Shown one piece after another: positions 1-7,097 of a stretch of 30,473 nt of DNA. How positions within the stretch are numbered: position 1 is the first letter of the stretch; each line of letters starts with the position of its first letter. Source of the DNA: CAYXVF01 sp964468125 (lineage in GTDB: Bacteria > Myxococcota > XYA12-FULL-58-9 > CAYXVF01); NCBI GenBank assembly GCA_964468125.1, contig CAYXVF010000074.1, forward strand, positions 1-30,473, read 5' to 3'. The notes under the pieces are model-generated. The model was not told the DNA's origin. It made no database searches and saw only the letters and a program-made list of their open reading frames with translations. Both the position numbers and the translations under genes were made by a program.

Positions 1-679
1 CGAGCCCGGCCTTGACCCCGGTCATCTGCTGCAGCTCGTGCGCACCAGGACCGCGGAAGCGCGCGGCTGGCCGGGGCGTGAGCTCCTCGAGACGGACCGG
101 CAAGAAGCGCGGCCGGTAGGCATCGAGGTCGCCGAGCTCCTCCGCACCCCCAAAGCCAAAGTCCGCGAAGATCACATCGATCTCCGACGCAGTGGGAAGG
201 GGCCGGTCGGGCCGAGGTCCCGGAAACGCGCGCGCCTTGCCCGCCGGTTGGGTTACGAGCTCGCGCACCTCGGCGTCCGTGAGACCGGAGGTGACCGCCC
301 GGCTGCGCTCCACCCCTGCCGTGTCGAGAGCGGCGGCCCGCAGCTTTGCGCCCGCATCCATCCCGATGCGATTGCGCTCCCCGCCGTGATTCTTGGCGAG
401 TTCGCGGGTTCGCGCCTCGAGGGCCTGATTGAGCTGGCGCGCCTGGAGCAGGGCATTTCGGAGCTGGGTTCGGGCCTCGCCGTCCGTACTCGTTTGCTGG
501 AGCGCGCGGTTCAGGAGCGCCTGGAGCTCGTTCGTTGCCGCCCGGAGTTGCCGCTTGAGCGCATCGATCGCCGCCGCGTCCTGAGTCTGGCTCTGGAGGG
601 CCTGACGGACCTGGCTCTGAAGGGCCTCGAGGTCCTGGAGAGCGGAGGTGGTGTTGCGGGTGACTCTCTCAACCGACAT
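1..679 (-). CDS. Coiled-coil protein at end of T3SS-like operon (3' end outside window)
   Basis: An open frame of 226 codons starts at the ATG at 679-677 (MSVERVTRNTT) and stays open to the window edge, so the C-terminus is missing. Residues about 10-110 are rich in Q, A, L, R and E without proline and should form a long helix or coiled coil. After about residue 125 the sequence changes to a mixed region with GLTDAEVRELV and a proline-rich stretch. No family is recognised. It follows the SctB-like gene by 91 nt on the same strand and its Ser/Thr-rich start resembles the neighbouring presumed secreted proteins, so a secreted effector or accessory protein is possible; that is inference. The opposite strand is also open here but reads as Arg/Leu-rich mirror sequence. 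Confidence 0.7.
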   Translation of the reverse strand, partial: MSVERVTRNTTSALQDLEALQSQVRQALQSQTQDAAAIDALKRQLRAATNELQALLNRALQQTSTDGEARTQLRNALLQARQLNQALEARTRELAKNHGGERNRIGMDAGAKLRAAALDTAGVERSRAVTSGLTDAEVRELVTQPAGKARAFPGPRPDRPLPTASEIDVIFADFGFGGAEELGDLDAYRPRFLPVRLEELTPRPAARFRGPGAHELQQMTGVKAGL

Positions 680-770
680 GACGCGTCTCGTTCTCGGGGC
701 ACGGACCCCGGGTGACATAAACGCTAGACCGCGCCGCGGTTGTTTTCAAATGCCTCAGATGTGCGGTTCA

Positions 771-1673
771 TCAGCCGCGGGTGATGTTCGCCGTAATCTG
801 GGCCTCGCGCTCCGAGTGCTCGTCCAGGATTTTGAGCGCCAGCTTGAAGAGCTCGCGTGCCTCGTCGTAGCCGGTTTTCGCCGTCTCGATCCCCTGATCC
901 ATCAGCTCCTGCATCATCTGGTGACGCATTGCTTCGATCCGCTTTTCGTCCGCTTCCCGCTGCCCGCCGTGCGCCTTGCTGTGGTACTCGCCGAATTTGG
1001 TGACGACGTCGCCCACCGCCGCACCGAACGCTTGGTTGCCCATGCCCACGGACTCGGAGGAGATGAGGAAGGTCGCCGCCGCCGACACGGCGCTCCAGAT
1101 GAGCCCCTCCAAGGCGGCCGCGCGCTCCGCTTCGATCTGCTCTTCCGTCGACTTGATCTCGTTCTTCTTGGACTCGGCCTTGCCGAGCTGCATGGCGTGC
1201 TTGAGGTCCTTCATGTCCGCCATCTCGCGCTGCGAGGTCTTAGCCATGGTGGACAGGGCCATCCACATGAGCGCCGAATCGGCGACGCCCTGCGTCCCGA
1301 ACATCCAGTCGTAGTGACCCGGGCGATGGGTCTCGATCGAGCCGAGGCCGAGCGCGTCGCCGCCGTTGTCCTCCGGCAGCGGCGGAATCCCGCTGAAGTC
1401 GGTCACGATCGGTGCGACCGTCGGCGTCACCGCGAATCCGTCGACGGAGTGGAGGCCCCCGTTGTCGTTGGCCTGCAGACCGCGCATCTGAAGGATCAGG
1501 TTGATCAGGTCCGAGTTTTCGACCTTGCCCGAATCGCCGGTGAGGCTCTCACCGTCGACGACGCCATCACCGTCCAGGTCCTGCGGGTTCGCGACCTTCG
1601 GTTTCTTCTGATCTTCGAGGTCGATGATCAGCGGGGACGCAGCTCGGTTGGAGGTTGCCTGAATGCTACTCAT
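771..1673 (-). CDS. Putative T3SS minor translocator-like protein (SctB/YopD/IpaC type)
   Basis: 300 aa. The start ATG (1673) is preceded by AGGAGA at good spacing. The N-terminal 130 residues are polar and low in structure, with a loop DLDGDGVVDGE at residues 32-42 that resembles Ca-binding EF-hand or thrombospondin type 3 loops. A charged helix (about 150-185, many K/E/Q) leads into one hydrophobic segment (about 187-207, LEGLIWSAVSAAATFLISS), followed by a Gly/Ala stretch and a charged coiled coil to the end. One membrane segment flanked by coiled coils fits small T3SS translocators of the SctB class. It lies 40 nt after the larger translocator-like gene, the usual order in such operons. 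The assignment rests on architecture and context, not on a diagnostic motif. Confidence 0.55.
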   Translation of the reverse strand: MSSIQATSNRAASPLIIDLEDQKKPKVANPQDLDGDGVVDGESLTGDSGKVENSDLINLILQMRGLQANDNGGLHSVDGFAVTPTVAPIVTDFSGIPPLPEDNGGDALGLGSIETHRPGHYDWMFGTQGVADSALMWMALSTMAKTSQREMADMKDLKHAMQLGKAESKKNEIKSTEEQIEAERAAALEGLIWSAVSAAATFLISSESVGMGNQAFGAAVGDVVTKFGEYHSKAHGGQREADEKRIEAMRHQMMQELMDQGIETAKTGYDEARELFKLALKILDEHSEREAQITANITRG

Positions 1674-1713
1674 GCCTTGTTCTCCTGATTCTCTCTAAAG
1701 TCTCTCGAGCCCA

Positions 1714-3510
1714 TCAGCGGGTCATGTTCGCGGCCATGAGCTTCTGCTTGGACACGAAGCTCGCGTTCATCATCGACATCACGGCGTCCACCGTCTGATT
1801 CTTGGACTCCATGATCTCCTGCATGATCTGACCCTGCTCCTCGATCTGATCCTGGTGCTGGTCGGCGGTGAACTCCCAGCGCTTCGCCTCGTTACGCCAC
1901 TCAGCGGCATCGGCTTCCTTCATCGCCGCCTCGTAGTTGGCGCCGCCTTCGACCACCTTGCCGCCGACGCTCGTTGCGAGGCCGACGTTCTTGAGGGTCG
2001 CGTTCTCGCTCAAGCCGATCGCCTGCGACTGCACGTTCTGCAGCCCGGAACGCTCGGCGGCTTGCTGCGCCGCTTGCTCCCCGACCTGCTGACCGGATTC
2101 ACGGGCTGCTTCCTGCGCCGCCTCTTGGCCCGCCTCCTGCGCCGCCTCTTGACCCGCCTCCTGCACGGCTTCTTGGCTCACCTCTTGAGCGGCTTCCTGG
2201 CTGACCTCTTGAACCGCTTCCTGGCTCACTTCCTGCGCTGCCTGCTGAGCAGTTTGCTGCGCGGTCTGAACCGTCGTCTGCACCGTCGCCTGCGTGGCCT
2301 GGCCAATGCCTTCCTTCAGCGCCTCCTGCGCCATGTTCTCGACGGCGCTCTGCGCCATCTGCTGGCCACCCTGAGCGAGCCCTTCCTGAATGCCCTGCTG
2401 AACCGATTGTTGCAGCGATTCCTGCAGCGCCTCTTGCACCGCCTTTTGGACCGCTTCCTGCGTGCCCTGCTGCAGGCCTTCTTGCATCGCTTGCTGCGTC
2501 GCCCGCTGCACCACCTGCTGAACCGCCTGCTGTCCGGTCTTCTGCAGCGCCGTCTGAATGGCCTCTTGAACCATCTGCTGCATGACCTGGTCGCTCACGC
2601 CCTGCTGAACCGCGTCCTGCACGGCCTTCTTCACGGCCTCCTGAACCGCCTCTTTGATCGTTTGCGTCACTGCTTCCTTGGCCGCCTGGGTTGCCGCCTG
2701 CTTGGTGGCTTCAACCGCCGCCATCGCCGCGAGCGAGCCGCCCATGGTGAAGATCGAGGCTGCGAGGCTCACCACGGTCACGATGGTGGAGATGTACTCG
2801 GCCTGCTGCGCGTATTGCTCCGCCTCTTTTTTTGCCTCCTGCGCTCGCTCAATCCGCTTCTTCGCTTCGTCGATCGCGAGCTGACGCATGTTGGTGGCGA
2901 TCGCGTGCAGCTTGTTGTGCATTTCGGGATCGTTGTTGGGGTCGTTGATGTTCACCTTCAAGAACGCCGCGAGCAGATCGTCGCTCGAGAGCTCGGAGAG
3001 ATTCTTGTAGTACAGCGTACCATCGCCCGCCGGGCCGGTCAGTGTCGTCGTGCCCACACCCGAGGCCGCCACTGGGTTCGGGCCGGTGGGATTTTGGGTG
3101 AGCAGATAGTTGTTCATCGCGAGGTCGACGTTGGTCGCAAAGGTTTGCGCACCGGTGCTGAGCTCCGGCGTGAGATCGACCCGCGGGGGCATCGCCGGCG
3201 AAAGCTGCGACTCGCCCGCGCCGTAGACCGTCTCCGCGGTGCTCAGTCCGTCGACAGCGGCGGTGCTGCGGGTGTCGAGGATCGCCACCGCGCCGGTCTC
3301 GGTCCGCTGCAGCCCCGCTTTGTTGAGCATCGCCCGGAGCTCTTCGGAGACGATCGCCTCCTTCAAGCTCACGTTCGGCAAGCCGGTCATCGACTGCTGC
3401 GCTGCCGAAGACCCGGCGCGCGCGAGCGCGTCCGGATCCACCGAGGGGACCGCGGTCTCCTGCGCGCGAAGAGTGGGATCGGGCTGTCCGCTGACGTTTT
3501 GTGTGCTCAT
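1714..3510 (-). CDS. Putative T3SS major translocator-like protein (SctE/IpaB/YopB type) with tetrapeptide repeats
   Basis: 598 aa. Residues 1-200 are polar and Ser/Thr-rich at the start (MSTQNVSGQP), as expected of a T3 secretion signal. A charged helix (about 213-236, RIERAQEAKKEAEQ) leads into a long hydrophobic hairpin-like segment (237-266, STIVTVVSLAASIFTMGGSLAAMAAV); this order is typical of SctE translocators. Residues 267-486 are about 55 uninterrupted tetrapeptides of the QEAV/QEVS kind, not a usual feature of the family. The C-terminus (487-598) is a second charged helical region ending MAANMTR. It sits between the chaperone-type gene and the SctB-like gene. A 20-bp element shared with the upstream unit lies 22 nt before the start, so it probably has its own promoter. 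The opposite strand carries a long Leu/Arg-rich open frame that is only a mirror of the repeat. Confidence 0.6.
   Translation of the reverse strand: MSTQNVSGQPDPTLRAQETAVPSVDPDALARAGSSAAQQSMTGLPNVSLKEAIVSEELRAMLNKAGLQRTETGAVAILDTRSTAAVDGLSTAETVYGAGESQLSPAMPPRVDLTPELSTGAQTFATNVDLAMNNYLLTQNPTGPNPVAASGVGTTTLTGPAGDGTLYYKNLSELSSDDLLAAFLKVNINDPNNDPEMHNKLHAIATNMRQLAIDEAKKRIERAQEAKKEAEQYAQQAEYISTIVTVVSLAASIFTMGGSLAAMAAVEATKQAATQAAKEAVTQTIKEAVQEAVKKAVQDAVQQGVSDQVMQQMVQEAIQTALQKTGQQAVQQVVQRATQQAMQEGLQQGTQEAVQKAVQEALQESLQQSVQQGIQEGLAQGGQQMAQSAVENMAQEALKEGIGQATQATVQTTVQTAQQTAQQAAQEVSQEAVQEVSQEAAQEVSQEAVQEAGQEAAQEAGQEAAQEAARESGQQVGEQAAQQAAERSGLQNVQSQAIGLSENATLKNVGLATSVGGKVVEGGANYEAAMKEADAAEWRNEAKRWEFTADQHQDQIEEQGQIMQEIMESKNQTVDAVMSMMNASFVSKQKLMAANMTR
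2053..2712 (-). repeat. 12-bp-periodic coding repeat (about 55 tetrapeptides)
   Basis: Within the translocator-like gene, codons 267-486 read as consecutive 4-residue units such as QEAV, QKAV, QEAL, QESL, QQSV, then QEVS, QEAV, QEVS, QEAA. At DNA level the last third (about 2100-2240) is nearly exact at 12 or 24 bp period. Hydrophobic residues recur every fourth position, which on a helix gives a slowly drifting stripe rather than a heptad coiled coil. Such DNA is prone to slippage, so copy number may vary between strains. Confidence 0.85.
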
Positions 3511-3532
3511 CTCACCTTCCTCATCCTGCCTT

Positions 3533-3552
3533 CTGTACTTACACAGGAGCGC
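3533..3552 (-). promoter_or_regulatory. Shared 20-bp upstream element, copy 1
   Basis: Read on the minus strand this is GCGCTCCTGTGTAAGTACAG, 22 nt before the ATG of the translocator-like gene. A copy with one difference lies at 6069-6088, upstream of the first gene of the locus. The flanks are not similar, so the element itself appears conserved. It could be a promoter core or activator site for a T3SS regulon. It does not match a sigma-70 or sigma-54 consensus well. Confidence 0.5.
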
Positions 3553-3628
3553 TTCGCGCTGGGTTGCAGTTTTTCGCGAGAAGGAGATTTTATCGCGGGG
3601 AGGGCGGCATTTCGTCCGATCTGTTGAC

Positions 3629-3685
3629 TCAGTGCGTCATGCTCGCAGCCATGAGCTTCTGCTTGGACACGAAGCTCGCGTTCAT
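3629..3685 (-). pseudogene. Duplicated 3' end of the translocator-like gene
   Basis: 57 nt that match the last 57 nt of the translocator-like gene (1714-1770) at 53 positions, including the stop codon. All four mismatches fall in the first 19 nt from the stop, and the remaining 38 nt are identical. It would encode the last 18 residues, ending NASFVSKQKLMAASMTH. It starts 6 nt after the stop codon of the chaperone-type gene and has no start codon or upstream part. It is best read as the relic of a second translocator gene removed by deletion, or of a partial tandem duplication. Confidence 0.85.
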
Positions 3686-3691
3686 TGCACC

Positions 3692-4798
3692 CTAGCCTTC
3701 GCCGCCAAACTGCTTGAGCAACACCTTGGCGCGGTCGGCCATCGGCTGGGCGCCAGGATCTTTGGCCGCGGCCTCGAGACCCTCACGGACGTAGACGAGT
3801 CCCTCATCGACCCGACCACCCATGATCTTGCACTCGCCGCGGTAGACGAGGGTCATCGGATCCCCCGGCTCGAAGATGTTGGCCATGCGGTAGTAGAAAT
3901 CCGCACCTTCGTACTGCTTCATGCGCTGCAGACAGATGCCGACGAGCTGGTAGTAGCGGGCTTTGTGCGGGTCCAGGAAGATCAGGTAGCCGGCGATCTG
4001 AATCGACTTGGTGACCTCGCCCATCTCGCAGTACTTCACCGCGACCGCGTAGGCGCCGTCGAGCTCGTTGTCTGTAAACCCACCCACCTGGGCGTAGGTG
4101 AGCTTTTCCTCGTCCACCATACGAGCGAGGTCGCGGATCGCGGCGAGGAGCTTCGGGTTCCGCTGGATATCCGAGAACTCAATGTCCCGGTTGATGTCTT
4201 CCGGGTCGTAGCCGACAGCGGCCGCTTCCTCCGCCGCCATCTGCTCCGTCGCGTCATGCACCAGCGCCTCTCCGTGCTTGCGCAAGAGGATCGTGTTCGG
4301 AATGCCGCCGTCGTGACCGACGATGGCGCGGGCCCGGGTGATGTAAGGCCTGAACTCTTGGCGCGCGGTGTTGCGCTGGATGACGTCCCGGAGGAGCTCG
4401 ACGCCCACCTCTTTCGCGCCCACCTGGCACATGCACTCGCCGAGAAAGACCTTGCTCGGCACATCGTCGGGGTTCAGGCGGATCGCTTCTTTGAAGCATT
4501 GGCCCGCGTTGCCGAACTCACGCCGCGCCATCGAGCAGGCACCGAGTCCCCGCCAGGCGCTGCCGCGCTTCATGTTCATCTGCAACACGAAGCCGTAAAT
4601 GACCGCGGCTTTGCCGAACTGATGGGTGCGGTAGTACGCGCGCGCGACGCGCTCCACCGTGTCCAGGGCCTCGTCGGGAAAGCCCAAGGCTTGGCCCGGA
4701 TTCTCCGCGCCTTCGCGAATCGCGCTGATGATGTCCTCGAAGTCCTGGTCTGGAATGTCCGCCAGGATGTCGAGGTCCGGTTTGTTCTGTAGCGCCAT
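3692..4798 (-). CDS. Tandem class II T3SS chaperone-like TPR protein (two SycD/LcrH modules)
   Basis: 368 aa. A GAGGG ribosome site precedes the ATG at 4798. Two SycD/LcrH-like modules can be seen. Module 1 covers about residues 10-150, with TPR pairs around YYRTHQFGKAAVIYGFVL and GACSMARREFGNAGQCFKEA. Module 2 covers about 215-360 and fits SycD closely: a leading helix with KLTYAQVGGFTDNELDGAYA, then TPRs with YCEMGEVTKSIQIAGYLIFL, YYQLVGICLQRMKQYEGADF and YRGECKIMGGRVDEGLVYVR. A linker of about 60 residues joins them. SycD-type chaperones are normally about 160 aa and bind the two translocators in the cytoplasm; a fused pair could hold both clients. It lies just upstream of the translocator-like genes, which supports that role. 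The clients are inferred. Confidence 0.75.
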   Translation of the reverse strand: MALQNKPDLDILADIPDQDFEDIISAIREGAENPGQALGFPDEALDTVERVARAYYRTHQFGKAAVIYGFVLQMNMKRGSAWRGLGACSMARREFGNAGQCFKEAIRLNPDDVPSKVFLGECMCQVGAKEVGVELLRDVIQRNTARQEFRPYITRARAIVGHDGGIPNTILLRKHGEALVHDATEQMAAEEAAAVGYDPEDINRDIEFSDIQRNPKLLAAIRDLARMVDEEKLTYAQVGGFTDNELDGAYAVAVKYCEMGEVTKSIQIAGYLIFLDPHKARYYQLVGICLQRMKQYEGADFYYRMANIFEPGDPMTLVYRGECKIMGGRVDEGLVYVREGLEAAAKDPGAQPMADRAKVLLKQFGGEG

Positions 4799-4897
4799 GG
4801 GCGTATCCCTCGAAGCTCACGCGGGCCCCAGGCCCCGGAGGAGCTCTCCGCCGAGGAGCATACGGGGAGCGCCGGAGCGCCGCAACGCGTGCGTTCC

Positions 4898-5968
4898 TTA
4901 GAGCATGTTCCGGGTCGTGCCCGAGCGCATCTCGTTCATGACCTTCAGGACACTCGACATCAGGTTGTAGAGCTGGTTCGCTTTTTGGTCGAAGTTCTGG
5001 AACGCGGTGGACGCCATCTGGCGCTTGTTTCGCACGGTCTCCTGCATCGACTCGACGTCTTTGATCGTGTCGTTGAGCGAGGCGCGGTCGACCGTCTTTT
5101 TGCTGTTGCCGCCGATCTGGACCGCCTCGCCGCTCGAGTTGACGGTGGTGGTGTCGAACTTCTTCGTCTGAATGTCGATGGTGACCTTTTCCGGGTATTT
5201 CGCCCCGGAGGCCTCATCGCTCAAGCGCTGCGATTCGTTCACTAGCTCAGAGAGATAGTCCGAGAGCGCCTCCGCCATCTTGTTGTACTCCTGCAGCTTG
5301 ATCAGGAAGTACTTCTTGTCTTCGTTCGTCTGGCGGATCGAATCACGGAAGACCAGGTAGAGCACCTCCATCACGTTCCCGCCCGGGAACGCCGCTTCCA
5401 GCGCCGCCATCTTCTGCTGAAAGTCGTGGGTGTAGTTGATCATGTCCGCGTTCGCGTTCAGGTCCGTGAGCTGACCGCGCTCGGTGGACGCGTACTGCGC
5501 CCCGTTCGCGACCAGGTTGTTCAAGGAGGTGACCGCCGCCTTGTACTCCTCCATGCCCTGAGCCTGCTTGTAGAGCTCCGGGGTGGTGTTGGCGTTGTAG
5601 GGATTGGCGAGGCCCGCGGCGGTGAACATCTCCGCTACCTCCGCGTCGAGGTCGGTCATGCCCTCGGTGACTTCTTTGGTGCCATCGAGCCCCTGGGCCA
5701 CCCGCGCCTCGGCCCGAGCAACCTCCTCCGCGCGGGTCTGCATCGAGTCGTTCGGCATCCATCGGTTCTCAGCGAGGGTGAAGCCGTTGGCTCGCATCAA
5801 CCCCTCGAGCTCGGCGAGCTCCGCCTGCGTGAGGTTGTCGTTGGCGCTCTGCACCCCCTCGGGCGTTGTGAGGTCGAATTGCACGCCGTCGGCGGTTTGA
5901 ACCAGACCGCCTTCGATGAGGATGCGGTTCGCGCCACCGCCGAGGTTGGAGCCGCTCGTTGAGCTCAT
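4898..5968 (-). CDS. Putative T3SS tip/filament-type secreted protein
   Basis: 356 aa from the ATG at 5968, chosen because AGGAG lies 8 nt upstream and because a longer in-frame start at 6112 would run through the shared upstream element. The start is Ser/Gly/Thr-rich (MSSTSGSNLGGG). The middle is helical, with NVMEVLYLVFRDSIRQTNEDKKYF at about residues 204-227, continuing into a helix with a tyrosine/leucine pattern. The end is another long helix closing with MNEMRSGTTRNML. No signal peptide or membrane segment is present. A central and a C-terminal amphipathic helix around a variable polar insert (about 245-290) is the layout of T3SS filament/tip proteins such as EspA or SseB. The match is by layout only; a general T3 effector is an alternative. 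First gene of the minus-strand locus. Confidence 0.45.
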   Translation of the reverse strand: MSSTSGSNLGGGANRILIEGGLVQTADGVQFDLTTPEGVQSANDNLTQAELAELEGLMRANGFTLAENRWMPNDSMQTRAEEVARAEARVAQGLDGTKEVTEGMTDLDAEVAEMFTAAGLANPYNANTTPELYKQAQGMEEYKAAVTSLNNLVANGAQYASTERGQLTDLNANADMINYTHDFQQKMAALEAAFPGGNVMEVLYLVFRDSIRQTNEDKKYFLIKLQEYNKMAEALSDYLSELVNESQRLSDEASGAKYPEKVTIDIQTKKFDTTTVNSSGEAVQIGGNSKKTVDRASLNDTIKDVESMQETVRNKRQMASTAFQNFDQKANQLYNLMSSVLKVMNEMRSGTTRNML

Positions 5969-6068
5969 TTCGTCTATCTCCTGTCGTGGCGGACCTTTTT
6001 CGCCCGCCGCCGGTCGCCACTGGCCGGTGCCGTCTCGATCGCCCCGTCTGCGGGACAGAATCGGTCCA

Positions 6069-6088
6069 CTGTACTTACACAGCAGCGC
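6069..6088 (-). promoter_or_regulatory. Shared 20-bp upstream element, copy 2
   Basis: Minus-strand sequence GCGCTGCTGTGTAAGTACAG, identical to the copy at 3533-3552 except for one base. It lies 100 nt upstream of the chosen ATG of the tip/filament-type gene, leaving room for a leader. The surrounding 225-bp gap also has to hold the divergent promoter of the plus-strand gene at 6196. Confidence 0.5.
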
Positions 6089-6195
6089 AGAATGCCGGCT
6101 GTCCGCGGTCAAAAACCTATCGCAAAAAGCTGCACAGTTGTGCCGAAACCTCTCCCTCGTTTACAACAAAGCCGGAACGTCTCCCGAGGGATTTC

Positions 6196-6741
6196 TTGAG
6201 CTACGACAGGCTAAAAGGTGAGCTGGTTCGGCTGGAGCGGCTCAAACGCAAGCGCTGGCCCGAGATCCTCGAGCGCTTTCAGGCGCCAGAGCTCTACGAC
6301 TCCGCCGGACTGAAAAAGCCGCCGGAGCAACAGCCGCTCTACGAAGACCTCGACGAGGACGAGCTCATCGTCTTCGACGTGACCCCCCACGACGAAGGAG
6401 AGGCGGTGGCCTACGCGGTCTTCGTCAATTACGACGGGCCGCCGTACATCTTCGTCTACTTCTTCAACGGCCAGCTCGACGTCGATTTCGCCGGCGACGC
6501 CATGCTCCAGATGGTGCTGGCTTTCTTCCAGAACACCGAGGAGTCGCGCCTCTACACCTTCTTGCCGCGACCGGTCTCCGAAGACGTGCATGACAAGCTC
6601 CTGGAGAGCGGTTTTGACTACATCGAAGACTACCCGGCGATCGATAACGACGAAGAGGCCTGCTACTGCCTCGAGCGCTTCACCTACGAGGCCTACTACC
6701 AGGACGACGAAGAAGACGAAGTCGCGGAGCTCGACTTTTGA
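6196..6741 (+). CDS. Acidic protein of unknown function, coupled to AdoMet decarboxylase
   Basis: 181 aa from a TTG at 6196 with GAGGG five bases upstream. The frame is open further 5' (to 5959), but that part is Arg/Ser/Pro-rich non-protein-like sequence and overlaps the opposite gene's upstream element. The protein begins with a basic helix (LKGELVRLERLKRKRWPEILERF), then has a beta-rich core (EAVAYAVFVNYDGPPYIFVYFFNGQLDVDF), and ends in a strongly acidic tail (DDEEDEVAELDF). No family is recognised and there are no membrane segments. Its stop codon overlaps the start region of the decarboxylase gene, which suggests one transcript. Confidence 0.75.
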   Translation: MSYDRLKGELVRLERLKRKRWPEILERFQAPELYDSAGLKKPPEQQPLYEDLDEDELIVFDVTPHDEGEAVAYAVFVNYDGPPYIFVYFFNGQLDVDFAGDAMLQMVLAFFQNTEESRLYTFLPRPVSEDVHDKLLESGFDYIEDYPAIDNDEEACYCLERFTYEAYYQDDEEDEVAELDF

Positions 6742-6749
6742 CCGCCGCG

Positions 6750-7097
6750 ATGGAGCTCTCCGTCGTGCTCGCGGTCCTCGAAGGCTGCGACCCCCACCCC
6801 ATCGACGATGAAGAGACGCTCGCGCGGATCTTGGACGCGGCAGTCGCGGCGGGGCGCTTCACCGAGCTGCACCGCTACATTCATCGCTTTGAGCCTCAGG
6901 GGCTGACCGCCACGGTGGTATTGGCCGAATCGCACATCGCGCTTCATTCCTGGCCGGAGCTCGGGACACTCTTCGTCGACATCGCGAGCTGCTCCGGTCG
7001 CGCGACCGCGGAGGCGGCCTTTGGCGAAATCATCGAGCGCGTTCCCCACGGAGAGATCCGACGCCAAGGCATGGACCACGTCGCATCAGCGAAATGA
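6750..7097 (+). CDS. speH: S-adenosylmethionine decarboxylase proenzyme
   Basis: 115 aa from the ATG at 6750 (a TTG at 6738 would add four residues and overlap the previous stop). This is the short bacterial/archaeal type of AdoMet decarboxylase, which makes the aminopropyl donor for polyamine synthesis. The conserved self-processing site is visible as LAESHIALHSWPE, with cleavage expected between E60 and S61 to form the pyruvoyl group. The following strand ends in DIASCSG, whose Cys corresponds to the catalytic proton donor. The preceding HRFEPQGLTATVV is also typical. Its 3' end overlaps the convergent kinase gene by 12 nt. It sits near a BpsA-like aminopropyltransferase (9664), a likely user of its product. 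Confidence 0.93.
   Translation: MELSVVLAVLEGCDPHPIDDEETLARILDAAVAAGRFTELHRYIHRFEPQGLTATVVLAESHIALHSWPELGTLFVDIASCSGRATAEAAFGEIIERVPHGEIRRQGMDHVASAK

Noticed and set aside
2053..2712. Possible CRISPR or satellite array
   Set aside because: The period is 12 bp, without spacers, and stays in frame as protein repeat.
1855..3627. 590-codon open frame on the plus strand, Leu/Arg/His-rich
   Set aside because: It mirrors the Gln/Ala repeat of the minus-strand translocator-like gene; it has no domain, no ribosome site and covers the promoter region of that gene.
3239..4792. 517-codon open frame on the plus strand opposite the chaperone gene
   Set aside because: The minus-strand frame has clear TPR/SycD similarity; this one is an antisense by-product of high G+C third positions.
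5969..6112. 48-residue N-terminal extension of the tip/filament-type protein
   Set aside because: It lacks a ribosome site, is Arg-rich, and contains the shared upstream element; the ATG at 5968 has AGGAG.
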